Positions 34,471 through 42,990 of a DNA stretch of 64,000 nucleotides are shown piece after piece. This DNA is from a bacterium (lineage in GTDB: Bacteria; Pseudomonadota; Gammaproteobacteria; Burkholderiales; Thiobacillaceae): assembly GCA_009772925.1 (NCBI GenBank), contig WOUQ01000001.1:124001-188000 (forward strand). The letters run 5' to 3'. How positions within the stretch are numbered: the first letter of the stretch is position 1; each line of letters begins with the position of its first letter. The notes under the pieces were generated by a model. It did not search any database. It was not told where the DNA came from and worked only from the letters and a program-made list of their open reading frames with translations. A program made the position numbers and the translations under genes.

Positions 34471-35199
34471 ATGCAGGGTTGGTACGAAAGTGATCTCGGA
34501 CGTTACGTGCTCGCGCGGGAACTGGACTGGTTCGACGCGGTGAGCAGCGACCTGTTCGGCTTCCATGCCCTGCAGGTTGGCGAGTGCGGCATCGATTTCC
34601 TGCGCGCCAACCGCATGCCGCAACGTTACTGCGCGGGAATCGAGGCGGGCTCGCCGCGCTGCCGTCCTGAACAATTGCCCTTCGCCACGCAAAGCCTGGA
34701 CCTGCTGGTGCTGCCGCATGTCCTGGAATTCTCCCCGCATCCGCACGAGGTTTTGCGCGAGGCCGAGCGGGTATTGCGGCCGGAAGGGCGGTTGCTGCTG
34801 GCCGGCTTCAATCCCCACAGCCTGTGGGGGCTGCGCCGCCGCTTCGCTCGGCCCGACACGGTGGGACCCTGGCACGGCCGCTTCATCGCCCTCAACCGCA
34901 TCAAGGACTGGCTGGCGCTGCTCGGCTTCGAACTGGCGGGCGGACGCATGGCCTGCTACGCCCCGCCCCTCAACCGGCAGACCTGGCTGAACCGGTTCGG
35001 CTGTCTGGAGGCGGCCGGTGATCGCTGGTGGGCCCTGGGCGGCGGCATCTATCTGATCCATGCCGTCAAGCGGGTGCATGGCATGCGCCTGATCGCGCCG
35101 AAATGGGAGGGCCGCTGGCGGGCGCGGCCGGCCTGGGCACAGCCCACGCGCAACGCCTCGCAGCGCACCGACTTGCGCCGGGAAAGGGGCGAGCCGTGA
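34471..35199 (+). CDS. SAM-dependent methyltransferase of the gloB-rnhA locus (YafS-like)
   Basis: A 242-residue class I methyltransferase-like protein. The glycine-rich motif I is weak, but [55 protein letters not shown] is a characteristic motif IV-VI region. The location between gloB and rnhA is the one YafS occupies in E. coli. Substrate unknown. Its stop overlaps the rnhA GTG start. Confidence 0.82.
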   Translation: MQGWYESDLGRYVLARELDWFDAVSSDLFGFHALQVGECGIDFLRANRMPQRYCAGIEAGSPRCRPEQLPFATQSLDLLVLPHVLEFSPHPHEVLREAERVLRPEGRLLLAGFNPHSLWGLRRRFARPDTVGPWHGRFIALNRIKDWLALLGFELAGGRMACYAPPLNRQTWLNRFGCLEAAGDRWWALGGGIYLIHAVKRVHGMRLIAPKWEGRWRARPAWAQPTRNASQRTDLRRERGEP

Positions 35200-35672
35200 A
35201 TACCCTGAAGGGCATAAACGAGTCGGCGAAGATCGTCGACCTCTACAGCGACGGCGCCTGCAAGGGGAATCCCGGCTGGGGCGGCTGGGGGGTGCTGCTG
35301 CGCTTCGGCGAGGTGGAGAAGGCCCTCTGCGGCGGCGAGGCGGACACCACCAACAACCGCATGGAACTCTCCGCCGTTATCCAGGGCCTGAAGGCCCTCA
35401 ACCGGCCCTGCCGGGTGCGCGTGCACACCGATTCCCGCTACGTGCAGCAGGGCATTTCCGAGTGGTTGCCCAACTGGATCCGGCGCAACTGGAAAACGGC
35501 CGGCGGTGGCGCCGTGAAGAATCAGGACCTCTGGCGCGAGCTGGCCGAGCAGGCCGCCCGCCATGAGGTCGAGTGGTTGTGGGTGAAGGGCCATGCCGGC
35601 CACCCGGAGAACGAGCGGGCGGATGCCCTGGCCAACGAGGGCGCGCGTCTGGCGCGGGAAGGGAAACGCTGA
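35196..35672 (+). CDS. rnhA: Ribonuclease HI
   Basis: The 158-residue cytosolic nuclease degrades the RNA strand of RNA-DNA hybrids. Catalytic carboxylates fit Asp19 (YSDGAC), Glu57 (MELSAV), Asp79 (HTDSRYV) and Asp143 (ERADALAN), with the supporting His133 in KGHAGH. GTG at 35196 overlaps the upstream stop (GTGA) and gives a normal length; the frame is open further upstream but only inside the methyltransferase gene. The dnaQ ATG overlaps its stop (TGATG). Confidence 0.95.
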   Translation: MNTLKGINESAKIVDLYSDGACKGNPGWGGWGVLLRFGEVEKALCGGEADTTNNRMELSAVIQGLKALNRPCRVRVHTDSRYVQQGISEWLPNWIRRNWKTAGGGAVKNQDLWRELAEQAARHEVEWLWVKGHAGHPENERADALANEGARLAREGKR

Positions 35673-36349
35673 TGCGGCAGATCGTGCTGGACACGGAAAC
35701 CACCGGCCTGGATCCGGCGCAGGGGCACCGCATCATCGAGATCGGCTGCCTGGAGGTTCTCAACCGTCGGGTCAGCGGCGCCACCTACCACGTCTACCTC
35801 AACCCGGAACGGGACATCGACGCCGGCGCGGTGCAGGTGCACGGCCTGACGCGGGAATTCCTCGCCGACAAGCCGCGTTTCTCCGACGTCGCGCGCGAGT
35901 TCGTGGAGTTCGTGGGGGACGCCGAACTGATCATCCACAACGCCCCCTTCGATGTCGGCTTCCTCGACGCCGAACTGGCCAGACTCGGCGAGGGGCCGAT
36001 TGGCCGCCACTGCGCGGTGGTGGATACCCTGCGGCTGGCCAAGCAGTTGCACCCGGGCCAGAAGAACAACCTGGACGCCTTGTGCAAGCGCTATGCCGTC
36101 GACAATTCGGGACGCTCCTTCCACGGCGCCCTGCTGGACGCGCAATTGCTGGCCGAGGTCTATCTGGCGATGACGCGCGGTCAGGAAAGCCTGGGCATCG
36201 AGGTGGCGCCGCCGCCTCCGGCGGCCGACGCGGCCGGCGCGCGGCGCGGCCCGCTGCGGGTGATCCGCCCCAGCGCGGGCGAATCGGCCGCGCACGCCGC
36301 CTATCTGGCCGGTCTGGCGAAGGAGTGCGGGGAAGCGCCGGGCTGGTAG
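35672..36349 (+). CDS. dnaQ: DNA polymerase III epsilon subunit (3'-5' exonuclease)
   Basis: The 225-residue proofreading subunit. Exo I DTETTG has Asp7 and Glu9; Exo II is HNAPFDVGFLD; Exo III is HGALLDAQLLA with the general-base His. The C-terminal tail, which binds the polymerase alpha subunit, is Ala/Pro-rich. The start overlaps the rnhA stop by one base, the common rnhA-dnaQ pairing seen across proteobacteria. Confidence 0.94.
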   Translation: MRQIVLDTETTGLDPAQGHRIIEIGCLEVLNRRVSGATYHVYLNPERDIDAGAVQVHGLTREFLADKPRFSDVAREFVEFVGDAELIIHNAPFDVGFLDAELARLGEGPIGRHCAVVDTLRLAKQLHPGQKNNLDALCKRYAVDNSGRSFHGALLDAQLLAEVYLAMTRGQESLGIEVAPPPPAADAAGARRGPLRVIRPSAGESAAHAAYLAGLAKECGEAPGW

Positions 36350-36367
36350 GAACGCCGCGGTCAGCGC

Positions 36368-36577
36368 TCAGCCGACGACCGCATAGCCGCCGGCCTCGAT
36401 GGCGGTGCGCAGGGCGCTGGAGTCGATGCGGGCGGGATCGTGGCGGACCTCGACCCGGCCGGAAGCCAGATCGACATCGACGGCGATCACGCCCGGCAGG
36501 GCGGAGACCAGGTTTTTCACGCTGTTGACGCAGCCCATGCAGCTCATGCCGGTGACGGTCAGGGTGGTGGTGTTCAT
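36368..36577 (-). CDS. copZ: Heavy-metal-associated (CopZ-like) metallochaperone
   Basis: A 69-residue single HMA domain, the size of CopZ copper chaperones. The metal-binding motif GMSCMGC has Cys13 and Cys16; the rest follows the HMA beta-alpha-beta pattern ending in AIEAGGYAVVG. Its ATG overlaps the flgN stop (ATGA), so it is translated from the flgM-flgN mRNA, an odd partner for flagellar genes. No copper ATPase or CueR-type regulator is adjacent, so the metal is not certain; the symbol follows family usage. Confidence 0.85.
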   Translation of the reverse strand: MNTTTLTVTGMSCMGCVNSVKNLVSALPGVIAVDVDLASGRVEVRHDPARIDSSALRTAIEAGGYAVVG

Positions 36578-37029
36578 GCGGTATCGATGCTGCGGTTGAG
36601 ATTGGGGAAATCGCTCACCCGGCCGTCCGCGCCGTACAGGCCGCGGCTGGAGACGGCGCTTTGCAGAACCTGCATGGCGGCCTGGTTGCGGCGCATCTGC
36701 TCCTCGATCAGGCGACCGTTGATCTGGTTGAGCCGGGCCGCTTCCCGCGTCAGCGATTCCAGGTTGCGCCAGGCCGGCGCGGGCGGGGCGCCCGCCATGG
36801 CGCGATCGCGCAAGGCGGCGAAGCCGGCCTGCGGCGGCAGGCCGAGCAGGTCGGCGAGCTCTTTCCAATGGCCGGCCAGGCGCAGGCTGGCGTCCTGGCG
36901 CAGGCGCACCAGTTCGCCGATGCGGTCCGAATCGCCGGCGGCGAGGGCGCTGGCTTCCTCCTCGAGCAGGGCGAGGAAGGCTTCCAGTTCGCGCGTCAGG
37001 CCGGCCAGCTTGGCGTCCACCTGAGTCAT
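36574..37029 (-). CDS. flgN: Flagellar export chaperone FlgN
   Basis: A 151-residue helical chaperone for the hook-associated proteins FlgK and FlgL, both encoded downstream of flgB here. The N-terminal half is a long amphipathic helix rich in Leu/Glu/Ala; the C terminus contains a second helix with NQINGRLIEEQMRRNQ, the FlgN signature, and ends in a short tail with LYGADGRV. It overlaps flgM by 4 nt upstream and the CopZ-like gene by 4 nt downstream. Confidence 0.9.
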   Translation of the reverse strand: MTQVDAKLAGLTRELEAFLALLEEEASALAAGDSDRIGELVRLRQDASLRLAGHWKELADLLGLPPQAGFAALRDRAMAGAPPAPAWRNLESLTREAARLNQINGRLIEEQMRRNQAAMQVLQSAVSSRGLYGADGRVSDFPNLNRSIDTA

Positions 37030-37340
37030 CGGCGCGCCTGCTGGGTGATGTTGTCGATGGATTCCTGGATCAGGCCGTCGGCGACCACTTCCTCGTCCAC
37101 CGTGAAGCTGCCGTCGGCGAGCGCCTGGCGGACCGCTTCCACCTTGCCGGCGTCGGCCACGTCGACCCCCGCGAGTTCGGCCTCCAGATGGCGCAGCTTG
37201 GCGGAAGTCCCGGTCAGGCGCACCTCGTCGCTGACCGCCGCCGCCAGCCCGCTCGGCGAGGCCGCGGCCGAGTCCTTATCCGCCTTCACGTCCCGGCTGC
37301 GGGCGGGGACCACGCTCTTCACATTGGTGTCGATTTTCAC
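37026..37340 (-). CDS. flgM: Anti-sigma-28 factor FlgM
   Basis: A 104-residue inhibitor of FliA (sigma-28) that is exported when the hook is complete. The N terminus KIDTNVKS and the C-terminal sigma-binding helices (VEAVRQALADGSFTVDEEVVADGLI) are typical. I chose GTG at 37340, because AAGGAGA lies 5 nt upstream and the protein then starts at the family position; an ATG 11 codons upstream at 37373 has no such site. A near-consensus sigma-28 promoter lies about 77 nt upstream of the start. Confidence 0.93.
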   Translation of the reverse strand: MKIDTNVKSVVPARSRDVKADKDSAAASPSGLAAAVSDEVRLTGTSAKLRHLEAELAGVDVADAGKVEAVRQALADGSFTVDEEVVADGLIQESIDNITQQARR

Positions 37341-37416
37341 GACGTTCTCCTTGGAGGGGATATCGCTGGGCATGTCGATGGGACGGGCGAAGCCGGATTG
37401 GTCTGATGGCAGGCCT

Positions 37417-37443
37417 ATATCGGCAACGCGTCATTTGTCTTTA
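37417..37443 (-). promoter_or_regulatory. Sigma-28 (FliA) promoter for flgM-flgN-copZ
   Basis: Read on the minus strand, TAAAGACA (37443-37436) is followed by exactly 11 nt and GCCGATAT (37424-37417). The enteric FliA consensus is TAAAGTTT-N11-GCCGATAA, so both elements and the spacing match closely. Transcription would begin near 37410, about 70 nt before the flgM GTG. Confidence 0.88.
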
Positions 37444-37514
37444 ACACCAGGCGGGAATGTCCGGCAAGCCCCCCGTGAACCCCGCGTCGCCGCAGCTTCC
37501 ACCTAAACAGGTGT

Positions 37515-38279
37515 TCAGGGCGCCACCGCCACCGTCCCCTCGAGCGTGGCGATACCCTGCACGATGCGGCCGGTGGGCATTCTCACCTTCACGCTTTCGC
37601 CGGCCGCCGCGTTGTTGAGGGCGGTGCCTTCCTGGCTGACGCTGAAGCCGGCGCCGCCCGCTTCGACGCGTACCTTGCGGCCGGCCTGGATGACGTTGGG
37701 CAGCAGCAGCATGTCGATCAGGATGGCCTGTCCGGCGGCGACGGGCCGGGAAAGCCGGGTTCCGGGGGGCAGGGTGCGCGGGTGCAGGCCGGGTGCCTGG
37801 GCGTAGTCGATGATCCGCGATTCGACTTCGGCTGCCGTAGGCGCATGGCGGGCGGGCAGGGGCTGGGTGGCGACCAGGGCGGGGCCGCGCAGCCGGTTCT
37901 CAAAACTCAGATACAGGCTCCAGTTCGTCTCGCCGGCGCAGCGCGCGCCCAGGCTGCCCTTGTCCCAAAGGCGGGCGCCGGCGGGCAGAAAGAACTGGGG
38001 CTGCGGACAGGCCGGCAGACGCAGACGATCATCGACCGGGCCGATGCGGGCACGTGCCTGCACGCCGGGAAAGGTCCTGGCGACCTCCCCCTCCAGCCAG
38101 GCAACGGCCTGCGTGCGCAGGGCCTGGAAGTCCTGGGCGGGCGGCGGGGCGGCGCCCAGGTGCGGGGCCACGCCGGTCAGCCCCGGCAAGAGCAGGGCGG
38201 CGCGGGTCAGGTGGGAGACCAGGAAGGATTTGTATGACAATGCGTGGGTCCGCTTGCTGACGTTTACCGACCCGGACAT
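37515..38279 (-). CDS. flgA: Flagellar P-ring assembly chaperone FlgA
   Basis: A periplasmic chaperone that helps FlgI form the P-ring. The SAF-like C-terminal region is clear (LPPGTRLSRPVAAGQAI; VIQAGRKVRVEAGGAGFSVSQEGTALNNAAAGESVKVRMPTGRIVQGI). A hydrophobic signal segment (HLTRAALLLPGLTGVAPHLGA) precedes the mature part. The start is uncertain: ATG 38279 gives a signal peptide with a long n-region, whereas TTG 38240 gives a compact one; the frame also stays open up to 38399. Divergent from the GGDEF gene. It ends 174 nt before the flgM start. Confidence 0.85.
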   Translation of the reverse strand: MSGSVNVSKRTHALSYKSFLVSHLTRAALLLPGLTGVAPHLGAAPPPAQDFQALRTQAVAWLEGEVARTFPGVQARARIGPVDDRLRLPACPQPQFFLPAGARLWDKGSLGARCAGETNWSLYLSFENRLRGPALVATQPLPARHAPTAAEVESRIIDYAQAPGLHPRTLPPGTRLSRPVAAGQAILIDMLLLPNVIQAGRKVRVEAGGAGFSVSQEGTALNNAAAGESVKVRMPTGRIVQGIATLEGTVAVAP

Positions 38280-38304
38280 TCTCCCCGAGTTCACACGCAC
38301 CGTC

Positions 38305-39873
38305 ATGGAAACCCCCAAACAGCCCGTCGATATCGCCCGCGAAGCCATCCGCCTGCTCACGCGCAGGCAGTTGCCGCCGACCCCCGACAATTTCCGCAAG
38401 GCCTACGCCGATGTGTCGGGCCAGGACGCGCCGGAAGAGGCGTCCTGGCCGGCGGTCCTGCGGCCCCTGCTGAAACAGTGGGAAGCGCATCAGACCGGCC
38501 TGGCCCAGTCCAGGAAGCGGGAAATGCTGGAGCGCGTGCTCATCAACTTCGGCAAGGACGGCCGTCTGCTCCAGGAAAAACTGGCCGCGCTGGCGAAGAC
38601 CTGGGCGGAGGGCGCGGTCGGCGAACCAGAGGAGTCGCCCGCCTCCGCTCCGGCCGCGTTGGAGGCGACCGACGCCGCGCGCGACAACGGCGGGACGCTG
38701 CGCGCCCTGGCCGACAACCTGCGCCGCCTGGCCGCCGACTGCGACGCACGCTGGCCCGATCTGGCCGGCCGTGCCTTCGATCTGGCCCGCACCCTGGACG
38801 GCGGCTCCGGGCTCGACGCCGCGCGCTACGAGGCGTGGTCGGCGCTGTGGAAGGACCTGCTGGCCCGTGTCAACGAGGAGCACGAGTTGTCCGCCGGCCT
38901 CAAGCGCCTGATGGGACTGCTGTTCCTCAATATCGGTGAGCTGGTGGGCGACGAGGCCTGGCTGTCGGGCCAGTTCGCCGCCATGGAACAGCTCATGGCC
39001 GGAGATCTGCAAGCCGAGGCCTTGCTGGAGGCGGAACGTGGCCTGCGCGAGCTGGCGCACAAGCAGGGCGTGCTCAAGGGCAGCCTGGACGAGGCCAGGG
39101 ACCGCCTGAAAACCCTGATCACCACCTTCATCGACCGGGTGGGTGACATGAGCCGCGACGCCGACGGTTACCAGGCCCGCATCGGCGGATACTCCGAACG
39201 CATCGGCCAGGCGCGGGACATCGCCGAACTGGGCGACCTCATGGGCGACCTCAGCGCCGACGTGGGTGGCCTGCGCGACGCCTTGCTGCGCAACCACGGG
39301 GAACTCGTGGCGGCGCGCGCCGAGGCGGAACAGGCGGAAGAGCGGGTGCGCGAACTGGAACGCGAACTCGCCCAGGTTTCCGTGCTGGTGCGCGAGGACC
39401 AGCTTACCGGCGCGCTCAACCGGCGCGGCATGGACGAGGCCTTCGCGCGCGAGCTGGCGCGCGCCGATCGGCTGGGCGAGGCCCTGTCCGTCGGCTTGCT
39501 GGACATCGACCATTTCAAGAAGCTCAACGACGGCCATGGCCATCAGGCCGGCGACGAGGCCCTGCGCCATCTCGCCCGCGTGGTGCGTGGCCTGCTGCGG
39601 CCGACCGACAGCCTCGCCCGCTACGGCGGCGAGGAGTTCCTGATCCTGCTGCCGAATAGCGACGTGGCCGAGGCGGAACGCATCCTGCAACGCATCCAGC
39701 GCGAACTGACGCGGCAGTTCTTCATGCACGACAACGAGCGCGTGCTGATCACCTTCAGCGCCGGCGTCGCCCAGCGCCAGGCCGGCGAGGACGGCGCCGC
39801 CCTGCTGGCGCGCGCTGACGCCGCGATGTATCAGGCCAAGTCGCTGGGCCGCAACCGGGTGGAGCGGGGCTAG
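38305..39873 (+). CDS. Diguanylate cyclase (GGDEF protein) beside the flagellar genes
   Basis: A 522-residue cytosolic protein. About 340 residues of helical, Leu/Ala/Glu-rich N-terminal region, including a coiled coil just before the catalytic domain (AEAEQAEERVRELERELAQV), precede a C-terminal GGDEF domain. The active motif GGEEF is at 441-445 and an I-site RxxD (RPTD) lies five residues upstream, so synthesis of c-di-GMP with product inhibition is expected. No EAL domain. Its location between flgA and flgB suggests a role in flagellar or motility control; that link is inferred. Confidence 0.9.
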   Translation: METPKQPVDIAREAIRLLTRRQLPPTPDNFRKAYADVSGQDAPEEASWPAVLRPLLKQWEAHQTGLAQSRKREMLERVLINFGKDGRLLQEKLAALAKTWAEGAVGEPEESPASAPAALEATDAARDNGGTLRALADNLRRLAADCDARWPDLAGRAFDLARTLDGGSGLDAARYEAWSALWKDLLARVNEEHELSAGLKRLMGLLFLNIGELVGDEAWLSGQFAAMEQLMAGDLQAEALLEAERGLRELAHKQGVLKGSLDEARDRLKTLITTFIDRVGDMSRDADGYQARIGGYSERIGQARDIAELGDLMGDLSADVGGLRDALLRNHGELVAARAEAEQAEERVRELERELAQVSVLVREDQLTGALNRRGMDEAFARELARADRLGEALSVGLLDIDHFKKLNDGHGHQAGDEALRHLARVVRGLLRPTDSLARYGGEEFLILLPNSDVAEAERILQRIQRELTRQFFMHDNERVLITFSAGVAQRQAGEDGAALLARADAAMYQAKSLGRNRVERG

Positions 39874-39989
39874 GCCAGCGCCGCACCGGCCGGCAATTAT
39901 TGCCGCGCCTCCCCGGCGGAGCTTGCCGGGAGGGTGCCTCAACCCGCCAGATTCGATCCATAAAGGGCTCTCCGCGGCCCGATGCGAGT

Positions 39990-40005
39990 TGGCATGCCCG
40001 TTGCT
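39990..40005 (+). promoter_or_regulatory. Sigma-54 (RpoN) promoter for the flgB operon
   Basis: TGGCATG-CCCG-TTGCT matches the RpoN consensus TGGCACG-N4-TTGCW with one mismatch. GG (39991-39992) and GC (40003-40004) are separated by exactly 10 nt, the required -24/-12 spacing. Transcription should begin about 40 nt before the flgB ATG. It implies control by an NtrC-type flagellar activator such as FlrC/FleR, encoded outside the window. Confidence 0.88.
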
Positions 40006-40054
40006 TAAGTGTCCAGCAGCGTCCCGTTCCGTCGACGGGCGCCCAGGAGACGGC

Positions 40055-40468
40055 ATGCTGAGCAAGATCGACAAGGAAATGGCTTTTGTGCAGAACGCCC
40101 TGAATCTGCGGGCGCGGCGCCAGGAAATCCTGGCGTCCAACATCGCCAATTCCGATACCCCCAATTACAAGGCGCGCGACATGGATTTTCGCGCCGCGCT
40201 GGCGAGCGCCCTCGGCGCGGGCGGGGGTTCGATGACCCTGGCGAAGACCTCCGCGCGTCATCTCGATGCTGGCGCAGCCGGTGGCCAGGCCGGTGGTGCT
40301 CATATCAAGTTCCGCGCCGCCTTGCAGCCCAGCCTGGACGGCAACACGGTGGACCCGAACGTGGAGCGCGCGCAATTCACCGAGAACGCCCTGCACTACC
40401 AGTTCCTGATCGACCGCGCCACCAGCACGTTCCGCACCCTGGGCCGGGCGCTCGAATCCGGACGTTGA
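40055..40468 (+). CDS. flgB: Flagellar basal-body rod protein FlgB
   Basis: A 137-residue proximal rod subunit. The N-terminal LNLRARRQEILASNIANSDTPNYKARDMDF is the flagellar rod/hook family signature, and the C-terminal helix (HYQFLIDRATSTFRTLGRAL) completes the coiled-coil pair. AGGAGA precedes the ATG. First gene of the flgBCDEFGHIJKL operon, downstream of the sigma-54 promoter. Confidence 0.96.
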   Translation: MLSKIDKEMAFVQNALNLRARRQEILASNIANSDTPNYKARDMDFRAALASALGAGGGSMTLAKTSARHLDAGAAGGQAGGAHIKFRAALQPSLDGNTVDPNVERAQFTENALHYQFLIDRATSTFRTLGRALESGR

Positions 40469-40481
40469 CGGAGAACACGGC

Positions 40482-40895
40482 ATGTCCATGAACAATGTCT
40501 TCAATATTGCCGCCTCGGCCCTGACCGCGCAGTCCATGCGCCTGAACGCCGTCGCCTCCAACCTGGCCAACGCCGACTCGGCGCACGCTTCCACCGGCGA
40601 AGGCTACAAGGCCAAGCAGGTGGTGTTTCAGGCGGTGGCCATGGGCAAGGCCACACCCTGGGCGCAGGGCGTGCGCATGAAGGAGGTGGTCGAGGACCAG
40701 CGTCCATTCCGCCTGGTCTACGACCCCAAGCATCCGCTGGCCGATCCCAAGGGCTACGTCGGCTACCCGAACGTCGACCCGGTCGAGGAAATGGTCAACA
40801 TGATTTCCGCCTCCCGGTCCTACCAGACCAACGCCGAAGTGATGGCCACCACCAAGGGCCTGCTGCAGCGCACCCTGAGCATTGCCCAGACCTGA
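40482..40895 (+). CDS. flgC: Flagellar basal-body rod protein FlgC
   Basis: A 137-residue rod protein. The N terminus FNIAASALTAQSMRLNAVASNLANADS and C-terminal VEEMVNMISASRSYQTNAEVMATTKGLLQRTL are the two halves of the rod-type helical bundle. KPYVGYPNV-like text (PKGYVGYPNVDPVEEM) is FlgC-specific. It lies 13 nt after flgB and 12 nt before flgD. Confidence 0.96.
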   Translation: MSMNNVFNIAASALTAQSMRLNAVASNLANADSAHASTGEGYKAKQVVFQAVAMGKATPWAQGVRMKEVVEDQRPFRLVYDPKHPLADPKGYVGYPNVDPVEEMVNMISASRSYQTNAEVMATTKGLLQRTLSIAQT

Positions 40896-40907
40896 AGGAG
40901 CTGAAAC

Positions 40908-41594
40908 ATGTCGGTAAGCGCCCTATCCCCCCAGGACAGTTCGCTGGGACTGCTGTCCTCGCTGAGCGGAGCCCGCGAGGCCGCGGCCGCGCAGGTCAGC
41001 GCCACGCAGGAAATGAGTGACCGCTTCCTCAAGCTGCTGGTCACCCAGTTGCGCAATCAGGACCCCCTCAACCCCATGGAGAACGCCGAGCTCACCACGC
41101 AGCTGGCGCAGATGTCCACCGTCGAGGGCATCGCCAGCCTGAACCAGAGCATGACCGGCCTGGTCGACATGTTCCGCTCCTCGCAGGTGCTCCAGGGCGC
41201 CTCCCTGGTGGGACGCCAGGTCATGGCCGAAGGCAACCTCCTCAGCCTAGGCGCCGCCGGCGCCGTCGGCGGCATCGAGTTGGCCGGTCGCGCCGACAAC
41301 GTACGGGTCAGCGTGCTGGATGCCGGCGGCGCCACCGTGCGCAGCTTCGACCTGGGTGCGCAGGAGGCCGGTCTGGCGCGCTTCGTGTGGGATGGCCGCG
41401 ACCAGTTCGGCAATGTTCTGGCCCAGGGCGATTACCGCTTCCTGGCGGAGGCGAGCGCCGCCGGCAATCGGGTGGCCGCCGTGACGCAGAGTGTGGGCGG
41501 CGTGCTGAGCGTGTCACTCAGCGACAGCGGCATGCAGGCTGAGGTATCCGGCCTCGGCATGCGCGGCTTCGAGCAAATCAGACAGATCTACTAA
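40908..41594 (+). CDS. flgD: Flagellar hook assembly (capping) protein FlgD
   Basis: A 228-residue scaffold cap that directs FlgE polymerisation and is lost from the finished hook. The N-terminal FLKLLVTQLRNQDPLNPMENAELTTQLAQMSTVEGI is the FlgD signature; the C-terminal half contains the FlgD Ig-like and tudor-like region (ARFVWDGRDQFGNVLAQGDYRF). AAGGAG lies upstream of the ATG. Confidence 0.96.
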   Translation: MSVSALSPQDSSLGLLSSLSGAREAAAAQVSATQEMSDRFLKLLVTQLRNQDPLNPMENAELTTQLAQMSTVEGIASLNQSMTGLVDMFRSSQVLQGASLVGRQVMAEGNLLSLGAAGAVGGIELAGRADNVRVSVLDAGGATVRSFDLGAQEAGLARFVWDGRDQFGNVLAQGDYRFLAEASAAGNRVAAVTQSVGGVLSVSLSDSGMQAEVSGLGMRGFEQIRQIY

Positions 41595-41606
41595 GGAGCG
41601 GGCGAC

Positions 41607-42842
41607 ATGAGCTTTCAACAGGGTTTGAGCGGTCTTAACGCGGCGACTGCTTATCTGGACGTTACCGGCAACAACATTGCCAATACCGCCACGGTCGGCT
41701 TCAAGTCGGGCTCCACCCAGTTCGCCGACGTCTACGCCACTTCCCTGACCGGCAGCGGTTCCCTGCAGGTCGGCATCGGTGTGCAGGTCGCCGACATCGC
41801 GCAGAAATTCACCCAGGGCAACACCAGCGTCACCAACAATCCGCTCGATGTCGCCATCAACGGCGAGGGCTTCTTCCGCATCAACAACGCCGGCATGATC
41901 ACCTACACGCGCAACGGCCAGTTCCAGTTGGACAAGGACGGCTACGTGGTCAACAACGGCGGCATGCGTCTCACCGGCTACAACGTCTCCGGCGGGCAGA
42001 TCGTGCAGGCGGCGCCGGCGGATATCCAGATTTCGTTTGCCGACATCAGCCCCAATGCCACCAGTCGGGCCGGCCTGGTGCTCAACCTGGATGCGTCCAA
42101 GTCGGCGCCGGCGGTGGCTCCCTTCGACCCCGCCAACGCCAGTACCTATAACGATTCGACCTCCATGACCCTGTACGACAGTCTCGGCAACTCGCATGCC
42201 CTGACCCTCTTTTTCGTGAAGACCGCGAACCCGCGGGAATGGCAGGTCTATGGCCAGATCGACGGCACGGCTCTGGCCAACGTGAACCTGGGCGGTGGCG
42301 CCGGCCTGCCGGTGACCGTGGATTTCAATGCAAGTGGTCAACTCACCACGGGCATGCCCTTTGCCGCCTCGGCGGTAGTGGGCGGGGGCGCGGTGTCGCC
42401 GCTGGCCTTCGATCTAAACCTGACCGGCTCCACCCAGTACGGCAGCAATTTCGGCGTCAACTCGGTTTCCCAGGACGGCTATTCGTCCGGCCGCATCGCC
42501 GCGCTGTCCATCGCCCAGGACGGCATGATCATGGGCAGCTACACCAACGGCCAGTCCAACATCCTCGGGCAGGTGGCCCTGGCCAATTTCGTCAGCCCGC
42601 GCGGCCTGCAATCCCTGGGCAACAACCAGTGGGCGGAGACCTCCGAATCGGGCCAGCCCATCGTCGGCGCGCCCAGCACCGGCACCCTGGGTCTGGTGCA
42701 GTCGGGCGCGGTGGAGGAATCCAACGTGGACCTGACCGCCGAGCTGGTCAATCTCATCGTCGCGCAGCGCATGTACCAGGCCAACGCGCAGACCATCCGC
42801 GCCCAGGACCAGATCCTGCAGACGCTGATCAATCTGCGGTAA
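41607..42842 (+). CDS. flgE: Flagellar hook protein FlgE
   Basis: The 411-residue hook subunit. N-terminal GLSGLNAATAYLDVTGNNIANTATVGFKSG and C-terminal EESNVDLTAELVNLIVAQRMYQANAQTIRAQDQILQTLINLR are the conserved ends; the middle surface domains (about 150-300) are variable and Ala/Gly/Asn-rich. Length is typical of beta- and gammaproteobacterial FlgE. AAGGAG precedes it. After its stop comes an unusual 150-nt gap before flgF. Confidence 0.97.
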   Translation: MSFQQGLSGLNAATAYLDVTGNNIANTATVGFKSGSTQFADVYATSLTGSGSLQVGIGVQVADIAQKFTQGNTSVTNNPLDVAINGEGFFRINNAGMITYTRNGQFQLDKDGYVVNNGGMRLTGYNVSGGQIVQAAPADIQISFADISPNATSRAGLVLNLDASKSAPAVAPFDPANASTYNDSTSMTLYDSLGNSHALTLFFVKTANPREWQVYGQIDGTALANVNLGGGAGLPVTVDFNASGQLTTGMPFAASAVVGGGAVSPLAFDLNLTGSTQYGSNFGVNSVSQDGYSSGRIAALSIAQDGMIMGSYTNGQSNILGQVALANFVSPRGLQSLGNNQWAETSESGQPIVGAPSTGTLGLVQSGAVEESNVDLTAELVNLIVAQRMYQANAQTIRAQDQILQTLINLR

Positions 42843-42850
42843 GGCGTAAA

Positions 42851-42971
42851 GAGTGAGGCGTGAGGAGACGGCGATGAAGGTTGGCGAACGGTTTCAGGTA
42901 AGGAAGCGGGGCGAGAACCGGGGTGCCGTCGGCAGGTCCGCCTCGGGGGTTTCCCGCCTCACGCCTCACTC
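42851..42971. repeat. Long-range inverted repeat in the flgE-flgF gap
   Basis: GAGTGAGGCGTGAGG (42851-42865) and CCTCACGCCTCACTC (42957-42971) are perfect 15-nt complements separated by 91 nt. The left arm runs into the ribosome-binding site of a small ORF (GAGGAG, 42862-42867), so folding of the mRNA could hide that site. The TGAGG-type motif is also repeated within each arm. Confidence 0.75.
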
Positions 42972-42990
42972 CTCAGCCCTCACGATCTGA
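42874..42990 (+). CDS. Possible 38-residue small ORF or leader upstream of flgF
   Basis: An ATG at 42874 is preceded by GAGGAG at a good distance (6 nt), and the frame runs 38 codons to a TGA ending 2 nt before the flgF ATG. The peptide starts MKVGERFQVRKRGENRG and is basic and Ser/Arg-rich, with no recognised domain; its last third is encoded by the right arm of the inverted repeat. flgF itself has no visible ribosome-binding site, so translating this ORF could deliver ribosomes to flgF. It could equally be chance within repeat DNA. Confidence 0.4.
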   Translation: MKVGERFQVRKRGENRGAVGRSASGVSRLTPHSSALTI

